From assembly GCA_947501615.1 (NCBI GenBank), contig CANMWK010000017.1, positions 23,964 through 87,963 on the forward strand: a DNA stretch of 64,000 nt, given 5' to 3'. The stretch's first letter is position 1. The number at the start of each line of letters is the position of its first letter. Shown in pieces: positions 37,788 through 45,990 of this stretch. Origin of the DNA: an uncultured Tenacibaculum sp. (GTDB lineage Bacteria > Bacteroidota > Bacteroidia > Flavobacteriales > Flavobacteriaceae). Below the pieces are notes generated by a model. That model made no database searches and was not told the origin of the DNA. It saw nothing but the letters and a program-made list of their open reading frames with translations. The position numbers were made by a program, and so were the translations under genes.

Positions 37788-38723
37788 ATGGATTTGAAAA
37801 AATATTATAGTAACGGAAAATTATTACTAACAGGAGAATACCTTGTTTTAGATGGGGCTAGATCATTAGCCATACCTACAAAATACGGTCAAGATTTAAC
37901 CGTAACTCCAATAGAACAACCTGAAATAATTTGGGGGAGTTTTACAAACACTGGTGAATGTTGGTTTGAAGCAGCTTTTAGTTCACCAAATCTTCGTTTA
38001 ATCTCAGCTACTTTTAACTCAGATAAAGAAGGAAGTTCTGATCAAATCGCTGAAACCTTACAGCATATTTTACAGGAAGCAAAAAATTTAAATCCTGATT
38101 TTTTGCAAACCAATAACGGTTATATTGTAAAAACTCATTTAAGTTTTCCTCAAAATTGGGGACTAGGTAGTTCTTCTACCTTAATTAACAATATCGCTTC
38201 GTGGGCAAAAGTGAATCCGTTCGATTTACTTTGGAATGCTTTTTCTGGAAGTGGTTATGATATTGCTTGCGCAAAATACAACGTTCCTATTTTTTATGAA
38301 TTAGAAAACAATCAACCAACTATTACCGAAGTTAACTTCTCTCCTACTTTTTCAGATAATTTATATTTTATTTTTCTGAATCAGAAACAAAACAGTAGAG
38401 AAGGCATCAAGAGATATAAAGAGAAAAGACAAAACATACAAAAAGAGATTCAAATTATTTCTCAAATCTCCAACAAGTTGAGTACTGCAGAAAGTTTACC
38501 TGAATTTGAAGAACTTTTAAATACTCATGAAGATTTAATTTCTTCAATTATTGAACTACCTAAAGTTAAAGATCGATTATTTACTGATTATTTTGGTTCG
38601 GTAAAAAGTTTAGGTGCTTGGGGAGGCGATTTTGTCTTAGCCACAGGAAATGAAGACACTTCTAAATATTTTAAAAACAAAGGGTTTGAAGTTGTCATTC
38701 CTTTTAATGAAATGATTTTATGA
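37788..38723 (+). CDS. GYDIA-family GHMP kinase (candidate phosphomevalonate kinase)
   Basis: The 311-residue kinase has the GHMP fold: N-terminal YSNGKLLLTGEYLVLDGARSLAIP, ATP-binding loop WGLGSSSTLINNIA near residue 125, the family-naming SGSGYDIACAKY near residue 165, and C-terminal GSVKSLGAWGGDFVLAT. It overlaps by four bases with the next gene, so they are translationally coupled. No separate phosphomevalonate kinase is visible in this mevalonate region, and this protein has the right fold and place for that step; that role is inference. Confidence 0.85.
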   Translation: MDLKKYYSNGKLLLTGEYLVLDGARSLAIPTKYGQDLTVTPIEQPEIIWGSFTNTGECWFEAAFSSPNLRLISATFNSDKEGSSDQIAETLQHILQEAKNLNPDFLQTNNGYIVKTHLSFPQNWGLGSSSTLINNIASWAKVNPFDLLWNAFSGSGYDIACAKYNVPIFYELENNQPTITEVNFSPTFSDNLYFIFLNQKQNSREGIKRYKEKRQNIQKEIQIISQISNKLSTAESLPEFEELLNTHEDLISSIIELPKVKDRLFTDYFGSVKSLGAWGGDFVLATGNEDTSKYFKNKGFEVVIPFNEMIL

Positions 38724-39931
38724 ACAAAGTCGTAATTATAGGTGGTGGAGCTGCTGGTTTTTTTACTGCAATTAATGCAAAAGAGTTAAATCCTAATTTA
38801 GATATTACTATTCTTGAAAAAGGTAAAGATGTCTTACAAAAAGTAAGGATTTCTGGTGGAGGGCGTTGTAATGTAACTCATGCTTGTTTTGAACCAAAAG
38901 AGTTGGTTAAGTTTTATCCTCGTGGAAAAAAAGAATTACTAGGGCCATTTCATCAATTCATGACTGGAGATACCTTCGAGTGGTTTGAAAACAGAGGAGT
39001 TCCTTTAAAAATTGAAAGTGATAATCGTGTTTTTCCTGAAGCTAATACCTCTCAAGCGATTATCAATTGTTTTCAAAAAGCTGTTGAAAAACTAAATATC
39101 AAAGTGTTAACAAGTCAAAACGTAACTTCGTTTTATCAACAAGATGAAAATTGGGTTATCAACACTAAAAATGAGAAGTTTATTGCTGATAAATTAGTTG
39201 TTGCCGCAGGAAGTAGTAAAAAAATATGGGAACTTTCGAACGAACTTGGACATACAGTTATCAATACAGTTCCTTCCTTATTTACATTCAACATAAAGGA
39301 TCAAAGAATCACCGATCTCAGTGGTGTTGCTGTTCCGAATGCTAGCGTGAAAATTTTAGACACGAAACTAGAAAACTTTGGACCGCTACTTATCACACAT
39401 TGGGGTTTAAGCGGACCCGCTGTTTTAAAACTCTCTGCTTTTGGTGCTAGAATATTAGCTGATAAAAAATACAGTTATAAAGTTGCTGTAAACTGGCTTT
39501 CAAAAAGTACAAATCAGATCATTGAAGAGCTGAATGGTTTGAAAAAAGCGAATGCAAAGAAACAAATTGGCTTAAAGTCTCCTTTTTCAGAAATTCCAAG
39601 ACGTTTGTGGGAGAGATTGCTACAAGCTTCAGATATTGATTTAAAACAGAATTGGGCTAACTTAACTAAAAATGAAGTTACTAATCTTGCCAACCAATTA
39701 ACGAATTGTGTTTTTTCTGCGGAAGGAAAATCAACTTTTAAAGACGAATTCGTTACTGCTGGAGGAATCGATTTAAAAGAGATTAATTTTAAACGTTTTG
39801 AAAGTAAACTACATTCTAATTTATTTTTTGTCGGTGAAATATTGAATATTGACGCTGTTACTGGCGGGTTTAATTTTCAAAATGCTTGGACTGGTGGTTA
39901 TATTTGTGCGAATGCAATTAGTAAGGAGTAA
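38720..39931 (+). CDS. HI0933/BaiN-family flavoprotein
   Basis: The 403-residue protein starts with an FAD-binding Rossmann motif (VIIGGGAAGFFTAINA) and has the family signature ISGGGRCNVTH near residue 45, a FADxxVVAAG-like KLVVAAGSS, and a C-terminal GEILNIDAVTGGFNFQNAWTGGYICANA FAD-closing motif. The family contains poorly characterised NAD(P)/FAD oxidoreductases. It is cotranscribed with the GYDIA kinase. The stop codon sits in the first unit of a heptanucleotide tandem repeat, so the last three residues (SKE) are encoded by repeat DNA. Confidence 0.9.
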   Translation: MNKVVIIGGGAAGFFTAINAKELNPNLDITILEKGKDVLQKVRISGGGRCNVTHACFEPKELVKFYPRGKKELLGPFHQFMTGDTFEWFENRGVPLKIESDNRVFPEANTSQAIINCFQKAVEKLNIKVLTSQNVTSFYQQDENWVINTKNEKFIADKLVVAAGSSKKIWELSNELGHTVINTVPSLFTFNIKDQRITDLSGVAVPNASVKILDTKLENFGPLLITHWGLSGPAVLKLSAFGARILADKKYSYKVAVNWLSKSTNQIIEELNGLKKANAKKQIGLKSPFSEIPRRLWERLLQASDIDLKQNWANLTKNEVTNLANQLTNCVFSAEGKSTFKDEFVTAGGIDLKEINFKRFESKLHSNLFFVGEILNIDAVTGGFNFQNAWTGGYICANAISKE

Positions 39932-39976
39932 GGAGTAAGGAGTAAGGAGTAAGGAGTAAGGAGTAAGGAGTAAGGA
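39921..39976. repeat. Heptanucleotide satellite, 8 copies of GTAAGGA
   Basis: Eight exact copies of the 7-base unit start within the last codons of the flavoprotein gene. The unit contains the in-frame stop TAA, so extra copies would not lengthen the protein. No copy is mutated, which suggests the array is young or slips often. Confidence 0.95.
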
Positions 39977-40034
39977 AAATTAACAATTCATAAGACACTG
40001 TCCAAATTTTTCCAATTAGGAACGAGCAAAGCCA

Positions 40035-40101
40035 ATACCTGATACCTGATACCTGATACCTGACACCTGATACCTGATACCTGATACCTGATACCTGATA
40101 C
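40035..40101. repeat. Heptanucleotide satellite, 9.5 copies of ATACCTG
   Basis: Nine full copies and a partial one of the 7-base unit, with one variant (ACACCTG at 40063-40069). It lies 58 bases after the first heptamer array and ends 8 bases before the stop codon of the next minus-strand gene. Confidence 0.95.
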
Positions 40102-40108
40102 TAAAAAA

Positions 40109-40729
40109 TCAATAACTCATCACAGTACCGTAATACAATAGCTGAAAATTTTGCACATTTAAAAAGAGACAATACATAGACATCATCATTCCGTAGTTAG
40201 ACTTATCGTAGAAAAGATTATCAAAAAAAGACAACTCTTTTTCATTAAAATCAAAATAAGTAACATCTGTTTTAAAATGATCGTTAGCAAAGTTTTTTAG
40301 TTGAGATAGTTGATGAATATTAATCTTATGACCTTGAGTATACAAACTATCTATTTTAGTCTTCAACTTTTCTCCTCTTTGTGTTAGTTTACCATTTTTT
40401 GAAAAAATTAATACACTGTAATGGTCTTCATCTAAAAGATCGTAAATAACACGCTCAGTATTTACTTCTTCTTGTATTTTATCAATAAAATCTTTCAGAT
40501 TATTAGCTATCCTATTCAGTTCACCAATTAAAACTCTAGTTTTTTGAAACATTAAAGGTTTTTCTTCTGCTTGTCTCTCAAAAAAGGTTGTTCTACCCTG
40601 TATCACATCGTGATTTATGCGAATAGCTTCCACTAGAGATTCATGAGCTACGTTAGTTGTAAATTGATGCTGTGCTTTAACCCCAATCCCTAAATAAACA
40701 AATAGTATTACAAATATTTTTTTACACAT
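40109..40729 (-). CDS. Exported helical protein, perhaps GldM-N-like
   Basis: The 206-residue product has a signal peptide (MCKKIFVILFVYLGIGVKAQ) and is then almost wholly helical, with a coiled-coil-like ELNRIANNLKDFIDKIQEEV segment and a late FxxxxYxMMMSMYCLFLNVQNF segment. The order of features recalls the N-terminal helical domain of GldM (a helix, an LKxKID turn and a final long helix), but similarity is weak and the usual GldM membrane helix is replaced by a cleavable signal. Function unknown. Its 3' end abuts the second heptamer satellite. Confidence 0.6.
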   Translation of the reverse strand: MCKKIFVILFVYLGIGVKAQHQFTTNVAHESLVEAIRINHDVIQGRTTFFERQAEEKPLMFQKTRVLIGELNRIANNLKDFIDKIQEEVNTERVIYDLLDEDHYSVLIFSKNGKLTQRGEKLKTKIDSLYTQGHKINIHQLSQLKNFANDHFKTDVTYFDFNEKELSFFDNLFYDKSNYGMMMSMYCLFLNVQNFQLLYYGTVMSY

Positions 40730-40806
40730 AACATGTTGTATACTTTTTCAATATACAATATTAATTACTAATCTTTTTTTCAATGATAAAAAGATAGGCT
40801 AAACGA

Positions 40807-41043
40807 TTAGCTTGCAAGTACTCCTCTGTGAGGTTTTAAGGCATCTCTAAAAATTTTCATTACACTTTCATCTACAATTACAAAAGCTAAAACATGCATT
40901 TCATGTATCACATCATGATTTACTTCGTAAACCTCTAACCCCTCTATTTCTGCAAACTCTTTTAAATGTATACAGTGATGTTTCGCTGTTTCTAAAGCAT
41001 CTGGCCCCTTAAAATCCCAAATCAGTTTTATTTTTCTATTCAT
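40807..41043 (-). CDS. Small conserved protein of unknown function
   Basis: The start is set at 41043, giving 78 residues (MNRKIKLIWDFKGPDALETAKHH): an in-frame ATG at 41085 lies upstream of the promoter box at 41048-41055. The product is a compact alpha/beta protein with three His in the AKHHCIHLKEF helix and a HDVIHEMHVLAFVIVDE strand; the His-rich pattern could bind metal, but that is a guess. No family recognised. If the promoter is right, the message is nearly leaderless. Confidence 0.7.
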   Translation of the reverse strand: MNRKIKLIWDFKGPDALETAKHHCIHLKEFAEIEGLEVYEVNHDVIHEMHVLAFVIVDESVMKIFRDALKPHRGVLAS

Positions 41044-41047
41044 ACAG

Positions 41048-41055
41048 CAAAAATA
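41048..41055 (-). promoter_or_regulatory. -7 promoter box of the 78-residue protein gene
   Basis: TATTTTTG on the minus strand, four bases before the ATG at 41043. It would give a leaderless or almost leaderless transcript. Confidence 0.45.
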
Positions 41056-41079
41056 CCCATTTCTTAAGTAAGAAATGGG
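41056..41079 (-). terminator. Hairpin terminator after the MotA-like gene
   Basis: CCCATTTCTTA at 41056-41066 pairs with TAAGAAATGGG at 41069-41079, followed on the minus strand by TATTTTTG. The T-run doubles as the -7 box of the next gene. Confidence 0.65.
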
Positions 41080-41113
41080 AAACAATAAAAAGTGTAATTA
41101 AAACCAAGAAAGC

Positions 41114-41458
41114 TTATTTTTCTTCCTTACGTTTTCCAATCAAAATTATGACCAATAATCTTGCAATTACTAAATTAAACAACCCCATAGTTGGAGCAAT
41201 TAATGCTACTCTAAGCCCCGAAGCCATGACACTGGATGAGATATCATTCGCCATGGCAATAGCCTGTAAAGCTCCTATCCACCCTAAAATAAAACCTAAA
41301 ATCCCGAATGCTAGGGAAAATAAGCCCAACTCTTTTAGTAAACGGACTATTTTTTCAAAATTCTTTTTTAATCCTACAACAAACAAACCAATGATTATAA
41401 ATAAGACAACTAATAATGGACCTGTAAATAAGATACCTCCTTCGATAATAAAATTCAT
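41114..41458 (-). CDS. MotA/TolQ/ExbB-like membrane protein
   Basis: Starting at 41458 (MNFIIEGGILFTGPLLVVLF; an in-frame ATG at 41488 is possible but adds a charged stretch), the 114-residue product has three membrane segments and the pattern of a short proton-channel protein: an N-terminal helix, a cytoplasmic KKNFEKIVRLLKELG turn, and a last pair of helices with ALRVALIAPTMGLFNLVIARL. This small version lacks the long cytoplasmic loop of ExbB. Partner (ExbD-like) genes are not present nearby. Function uncertain. Confidence 0.6.
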   Translation of the reverse strand: MNFIIEGGILFTGPLLVVLFIIIGLFVVGLKKNFEKIVRLLKELGLFSLAFGILGFILGWIGALQAIAMANDISSSVMASGLRVALIAPTMGLFNLVIARLLVIILIGKRKEEK

Positions 41459-41657
41459 AATAGTTTTTTTTAAAATTAGATACTTCAAAAGTATAACTAG
41501 ATCACGCTCTTTTTTTTATTTATCGATAGATCACGATTTTTAAATGGCTTTCTACATTGTTAGGTAATCAGCCAATAAAAATAGTAGAATTACTGATTAA
41601 ATAATGATTTCGTCTATTTTCTCTAGTCAATCCAATAAAAAACGTAACTTTTGCAAA

Positions 41658-42710
41658 ATGTTAGATTTTACAACACTTAGCGTTAAAAAAATTCCTTTAC
41701 ACTTGCTGTTTTGGCTAGGTACGTTGGGTTTTTTCTATGCTTTTTTTAGTTCTGGAACAGAAAATTTGAATTTTATATTTTGGTTTGCGATAACACTATC
41801 TACCATAACAATTATCAGCACCTATATTTTTATTTATAATTTAATTCCAAACTATCTTATAGCTAAAAAATATTGGCTATTTCTTTTATATACATTGTAT
41901 GCTTTTATTTTTATAAGCTTTGCCGTATCGTTAACCATTATTTCAGGGTTAATTCTTTTTTTTAAATTAAATTTTAAAGAAATGCCCCATTATACAGTCA
42001 GCACATCTGTAATCTTAGTTTGCGTATGTTTAATTATCTCTTTGGTTTCTGGAATCAAAATATTAAAAATTAATTTTCAATCTTTAGAGGAAAAAAAAGA
42101 TATTGAAACTAAATTTCTACAAACACAACTTCAATTAAAAGAACAAGAGCTGAAATATTTAAAGATGCAAATTCATCCTCATTTTTTATTTAATACACTT
42201 AATACCTTATATGGATTTGCGTTAAAAAAATCTGAAAGTGCTCCAGACATGATTTTAAAACTCTCCAATTTATTAGATTATATTTTATATCAAGTAGAAA
42301 AGCCAAAGGTTTTACTTATCAATGAAACCCAACACATTGAAGATTATATCACATTAGAAAAAATGAGATTTCAAGACACCTTAAGAGTTTCTTTTCAGCA
42401 AGATGTTCATGAGCAATCAACTTTAATTCCACCCATGATTTTTTTACCTTTTGTAGAAAATGCATTTAAACACGGAAGTTTAACCAATGGAATATTACAA
42501 ATACATATTAAACTACAATCTACAGCTAACACCATTACTTTCGTTATAGCAAATTCATACAAACACACTACGAAGTTTAATCATGGTATCGGATTAACAA
42601 ACATAAAAAAGCGATTAACCATGTTATTTGAAAATAATTTCTCCCTTGAAACTTCTACTGTAAACAATTCTTATAAAGTAACACTAAAAATAACTACAAA
42701 AAATGAATAA
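41658..42710 (+). CDS. LytS/YehU-type sensor histidine kinase
   Basis: With the start at 41658 (an ATG at 41604 in frame would add 18 polar residues) the 350-residue protein has four membrane helices (to about residue 145), a coiled linker, then a His_kinase domain with the phosphorylation site in KMQIHPHFLFNTLNTLYG and an ATPase domain with N box PFVENAFKHG and G box GIGLTNIKKRL. It overlaps the response regulator gene by eight bases. Such pairs sense membrane or cell-wall signals; the input is unknown here. Confidence 0.9.
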   Translation: MLDFTTLSVKKIPLHLLFWLGTLGFFYAFFSSGTENLNFIFWFAITLSTITIISTYIFIYNLIPNYLIAKKYWLFLLYTLYAFIFISFAVSLTIISGLILFFKLNFKEMPHYTVSTSVILVCVCLIISLVSGIKILKINFQSLEEKKDIETKFLQTQLQLKEQELKYLKMQIHPHFLFNTLNTLYGFALKKSESAPDMILKLSNLLDYILYQVEKPKVLLINETQHIEDYITLEKMRFQDTLRVSFQQDVHEQSTLIPPMIFLPFVENAFKHGSLTNGILQIHIKLQSTANTITFVIANSYKHTTKFNHGIGLTNIKKRLTMLFENNFSLETSTVNNSYKVTLKITTKNE

Positions 42711-43410
42711 AGAAAGAACCTGTGTAGTTGTAGATGATGAACCTATTGCTAGAGAAATTATAGCATCATTCATAAAAAAAACCCCTCACCTATCCTTAAT
42801 TGCTAGTTTCAAAAATGCATTAGAAACCATTCAATTTGCTCAAGAAAATAAAGCGGATATTTATTTTTTAGATATTAACATGCCCGAAATTAACGGAGTA
42901 AGTTTAGCAAAAATTATAAATAATGATGCGCATATTATTTTTACCACAGCCTATCGAGATTATGCTATTGAAGGCTTTAATCTTAATGTAATTGATTATT
43001 TACTAAAACCTATTGCCTTTGATCGTTTTCTACAAGCCATTCAAAAAATCCCAACGAATAAAGAAAACATAAAAACAGAACAACACCATAATAACGAAAG
43101 TCAATTTCTATTTGTTCGCTCTGAACGAAAAATGGTTAAAATTAATTTTTCTGCTATTGTATATATTGAGAGCTTAAGTGATTATCTTAAAATTCATTTA
43201 CAAGAAAAGACAATTATAACCAGAACAACCATTAGTAATATAGAAACCAAACTACCTGATAATTTGTACATAAGAGTTCATCGTTCATTTATTGTTGCTG
43301 TTGCTTTTATAGAAGCTTATACCAATGAATACATTGAAATAGCAAATAAAGCAATTCCAATAAGTCGAAATTATAAAGAAAGTACACTACAAAAGTTGGC
43401 AGGTATTTAA
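42703..43410 (+). CDS. LytTR-family response regulator
   Basis: The 235-residue protein has an N-terminal receiver domain with acidic pair DDE (residues 11-13), the phospho-acceptor Asp in YFLDINMPE and the Lys in YLLKPIAFDRF, and a C-terminal LytTR DNA-binding domain (about 140-235; FLFVRSERKMVKINF ... IYIRVHRSFIV). It is translationally coupled to the kinase gene. LytTR proteins bind paired direct repeats in promoters; its targets cannot be named from this window. Confidence 0.93.
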   Translation: MNKERTCVVVDDEPIAREIIASFIKKTPHLSLIASFKNALETIQFAQENKADIYFLDINMPEINGVSLAKIINNDAHIIFTTAYRDYAIEGFNLNVIDYLLKPIAFDRFLQAIQKIPTNKENIKTEQHHNNESQFLFVRSERKMVKINFSAIVYIESLSDYLKIHLQEKTIITRTTISNIETKLPDNLYIRVHRSFIVAVAFIEAYTNEYIEIANKAIPISRNYKESTLQKLAGI

Positions 43411-44529
43411 GTGAAAAGTTATCTTTACACAAAATTTAAAATTTTGACTATCAACACCACTTCTTTCATTCCTAAAGATTTAAAATTTGCTGTTACAGCA
43501 ACTACAGTTACTTGGCAGACACCAAGTAATATTGCATTAGTAAAATATTGGGGCAAAACAAACCCTCAACTTCCAAAAAATGCTTCAATTAGTTTCACAC
43601 TTACTAATTGTCATACAAGTACAAAAATTCATTTTACTAAAATAAAAAAAACACAAAAAGCTGATTTTGAATTGTTTTTTGAAGGAAAAAAGAAAGACAG
43701 TTTTAAACCTAAAATTGCTACTTTTTTTGAAAGAATTGTTGTGTATTGCCCATACATTTTAGAGTACAAAATGGAAATTCATTCCGAAAACTCTTTCCCA
43801 CATAGTAGTGGAATTGCTTCATCTGCAAGTGGTATGAGTGCAATAGCAATGTGTTTAATGAGTTTAGAAAAAGAACTAAATCCATCGATTTCTGAAGAAC
43901 TATTCAACCAAAAAGCTTCATTTTTAGCACGATTAGGATCTGGTAGTGCTAGCAGAAGTATTGAAGGCCCATTAGTTATTTGGGGAGAGCACCCAGATTT
44001 CGAAACAAGCTCTGACTTATATGGAATTAAATTCCCTCATTACATCCATTCTATTTTCGAGAATTATCAAGATACAATATTACTAGTTGATAAAGGAGAA
44101 AAACAAGTATCTAGTACTGTTGGTCATAATTTAATGTTTGATCACCCTTATGCTGAAAACCGTTTCAAGCAGGCCAATGAGAATTTAAGTAAACTATCTA
44201 AAATATTACAAACTGGTAATATTAAAGAATTTATAAAATTAGTAGAAAGCGAAGCTTTAACGCTACATGCTATGATGCTTACGAGTAATCCTTATTTCAT
44301 TTTAATGAAACCTAACACGTTAAACATTATCAATGAAATTTGGAGTTACAGAGAAAAAACAGGAAGTAATGTATGTTTTACCTTAGATGCCGGAGCAAAT
44401 GTTCATATGTTATATCCTGAAAATGAAAAAGAGCAAATACATTCTTTTATAAAAAGTAAATTAGCTCAATATTGCCAAAAAGGTCAATACATTCATGATG
44501 TATCTGGAACAGGCGCCCTATTAATCTAA
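43411..44529 (+). CDS. mvaD: Diphosphomevalonate decarboxylase
   Basis: The product decarboxylates mevalonate 5-diphosphate to isopentenyl diphosphate. It has the GHMP signatures of the family: ATVTWQTPSNIALVKYWGKTN near the start, the P loop FPHSSGIASSASGMSAIA near residue 130, RLGSGSASRSIEGPLVIWG near 170, and C-terminal NVCFTLDAGANVHMLYP. No ATG lies at the start: GTG at 43411 follows the LytTR stop directly, while TTG at 43444 would give MTINTTSFIP, closer to the flavobacterial consensus. The gene is directly downstream of the two-component pair. Confidence 0.92.
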   Translation: MKSYLYTKFKILTINTTSFIPKDLKFAVTATTVTWQTPSNIALVKYWGKTNPQLPKNASISFTLTNCHTSTKIHFTKIKKTQKADFELFFEGKKKDSFKPKIATFFERIVVYCPYILEYKMEIHSENSFPHSSGIASSASGMSAIAMCLMSLEKELNPSISEELFNQKASFLARLGSGSASRSIEGPLVIWGEHPDFETSSDLYGIKFPHYIHSIFENYQDTILLVDKGEKQVSSTVGHNLMFDHPYAENRFKQANENLSKLSKILQTGNIKEFIKLVESEALTLHAMMLTSNPYFILMKPNTLNIINEIWSYREKTGSNVCFTLDAGANVHMLYPENEKEQIHSFIKSKLAQYCQKGQYIHDVSGTGALLI

Positions 44530-44534
44530 AAGTT

Positions 44535-45020
44535 ATGAGAGCATTTATTACACTATTTTTTTGTTTATCTATTTCCTTGGCAAAAGCACAGAAAACAACT
44601 TGGTATACTAAAAACTGGGAAGTAACAGATAAAACTAATGGCTTTTTCTATATACCAGCACCTAAAAAAGTAAAAAACGGGTATTGGATCGTAAAATACT
44701 ATCAAAACGGAAATAAATATACTGAAGGATTTAGTACTACTAAGAAAACTAATAATGAATCATACGAAGGGATCGTTAGTTACTACAATACAGACGGAAA
44801 ACTTAGTCAAAAAGTAAGTTACAAAGGCGGGATTATAGATGGTATTAAAAAAACGTATTTTAATACTGGTGAAGTACAATCTTTAGGTAAATTTAAAAAC
44901 GGGAAAGAAAATGGTGTGTGGAAGTTTTTTTACAAAAACGGAAAGATTAAAACGAAAGGAAGATATAAAAACGGAGAGAAAGTAGGTGTATGGAAAACCT
45001 TCTATAAAAATGTTTATTAA
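44535..45020 (+). CDS. YwqK-type repeat protein (MORN-like), exported
   Basis: The 161-residue product has a signal peptide (MRAFITLFFCLSISLAKAQ) and four to five short repeats of the form Y-x-N-G-x(3)-x-G-x-Y/F, for example GKFKNGKENGVWKFFYKNG and GRYKNGEKVGVWKTFYKN, as in YwqK-like antitoxin/MORN proteins. The repeats form beta hairpins; function unknown. It is in the operon between mvaD and the mevalonate kinase gene, 5 bases after the former. Confidence 0.8.
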   Translation: MRAFITLFFCLSISLAKAQKTTWYTKNWEVTDKTNGFFYIPAPKKVKNGYWIVKYYQNGNKYTEGFSTTKKTNNESYEGIVSYYNTDGKLSQKVSYKGGIIDGIKKTYFNTGEVQSLGKFKNGKENGVWKFFYKNGKIKTKGRYKNGEKVGVWKTFYKNVY

Positions 45021-45028
45021 ATATTAAG

Positions 45029-45036
45029 TATCTTTG
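45029..45036 (+). promoter_or_regulatory. -7 promoter box of the mevalonate kinase gene
   Basis: TATCTTTG matches TAnnTTTG, 22 bases before the ATG at 45059, so the kinase can be expressed apart from mvaD. Confidence 0.6.
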
Positions 45037-45058
45037 TAGAAAGAAAGAATTCTGAAAA

Positions 45059-45985
45059 ATGAAAGGACCTTTATTTTACGCTAAAATTTTACTTTTTGGT
45101 GAATATGGTATCATAAAAGACTCAAAAGGACTAGCAATTCCTTTTAACTCTTACAAAGGAGCATTAAAAGTTTCTAAAAACTTATCAGGTCAAGCATTGA
45201 AATCAAATGAATGCCTGCTTAATTTTTACAACTATTTATCTGAATTAGACACTGATTTAGTTTCATTTAATTTAAATGAATTTAAACAAGATATCGATTC
45301 AGGAATGTACTTTGACTCTTCCATACCTATGGGATATGGAATTGGTAGTTCTGGTGCATTAGTAGCTTCTATTTATGACAAATATGCCAACGATAAAATT
45401 ACTGTTTTAGAAAACTTAACTAGAGACAAACTTTTAAAACTAAAAGCTGTTTTTTCTACAATGGAGTCTTTCTTTCATGGTAAAAGTTCTGGTTTAGATC
45501 CTTTAAATTCTTATTTAAGCTTACCAATTTTAATTAATTCTAAAGAAAATATTGAAGCGACAGGTATCCCTTCACAAAAAGAAGGTAAAGGCGCGGTGTT
45601 TTTATTAGACTCTGAGCAAGTAGGAGAAACAGAACCTATGGTAAGCCTTTTTATGAATAAAATGAAAAATGAAGGTTTCAGAAAAATGCTAAGTAACGAA
45701 TTTGTTACGTATACCGATGCTTGTATTGAAGATTTCTTAAAAGGAAATGTAAAATCGCTATTCTCAAATGTTAAACAATTATCAAAAGTTGTATTAACAA
45801 ACTTTAAACCAATGATCCCTAACGCTTTTCATAAAGTTTGGGAAAATGGAATACAAACTAACGATTACTACTTGAAATTATGTGGTTCTGGTGGTGGTGG
45901 TTATATTTTAGGATTCACTGAAAACTATGAAAAAGCAAAAACTAGTTTAAAAGATTACAAGCTTGAACTAGTCTATCGATTTTAA
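45059..45985 (+). CDS. Mevalonate kinase (GHMP family)
   Basis: The 308-residue protein has the GHMP kinase layout: FYAKILLFGEYGIIKDSKGLAIP, the ATP loop PMGYGIGSSGALVASIYD near residue 95, FHGKSSGLDPLNSYLSLP near 142 with the catalytic Asp, and C-terminal LKLCGSGGGGYILGFT. It phosphorylates mevalonate with ATP in the cytoplasm. It is followed by a UbiA prenyltransferase gene after five bases. Confidence 0.88.
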   Translation: MKGPLFYAKILLFGEYGIIKDSKGLAIPFNSYKGALKVSKNLSGQALKSNECLLNFYNYLSELDTDLVSFNLNEFKQDIDSGMYFDSSIPMGYGIGSSGALVASIYDKYANDKITVLENLTRDKLLKLKAVFSTMESFFHGKSSGLDPLNSYLSLPILINSKENIEATGIPSQKEGKGAVFLLDSEQVGETEPMVSLFMNKMKNEGFRKMLSNEFVTYTDACIEDFLKGNVKSLFSNVKQLSKVVLTNFKPMIPNAFHKVWENGIQTNDYYLKLCGSGGGGYILGFTENYEKAKTSLKDYKLELVYRF

Positions 45986-45990
45986 CACTT

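Noticed and set aside
39921..40101. CRISPR-like array
   Set aside because: The units are 7 bases long, contiguous and without spacers; they are satellites, and no cas gene is near.
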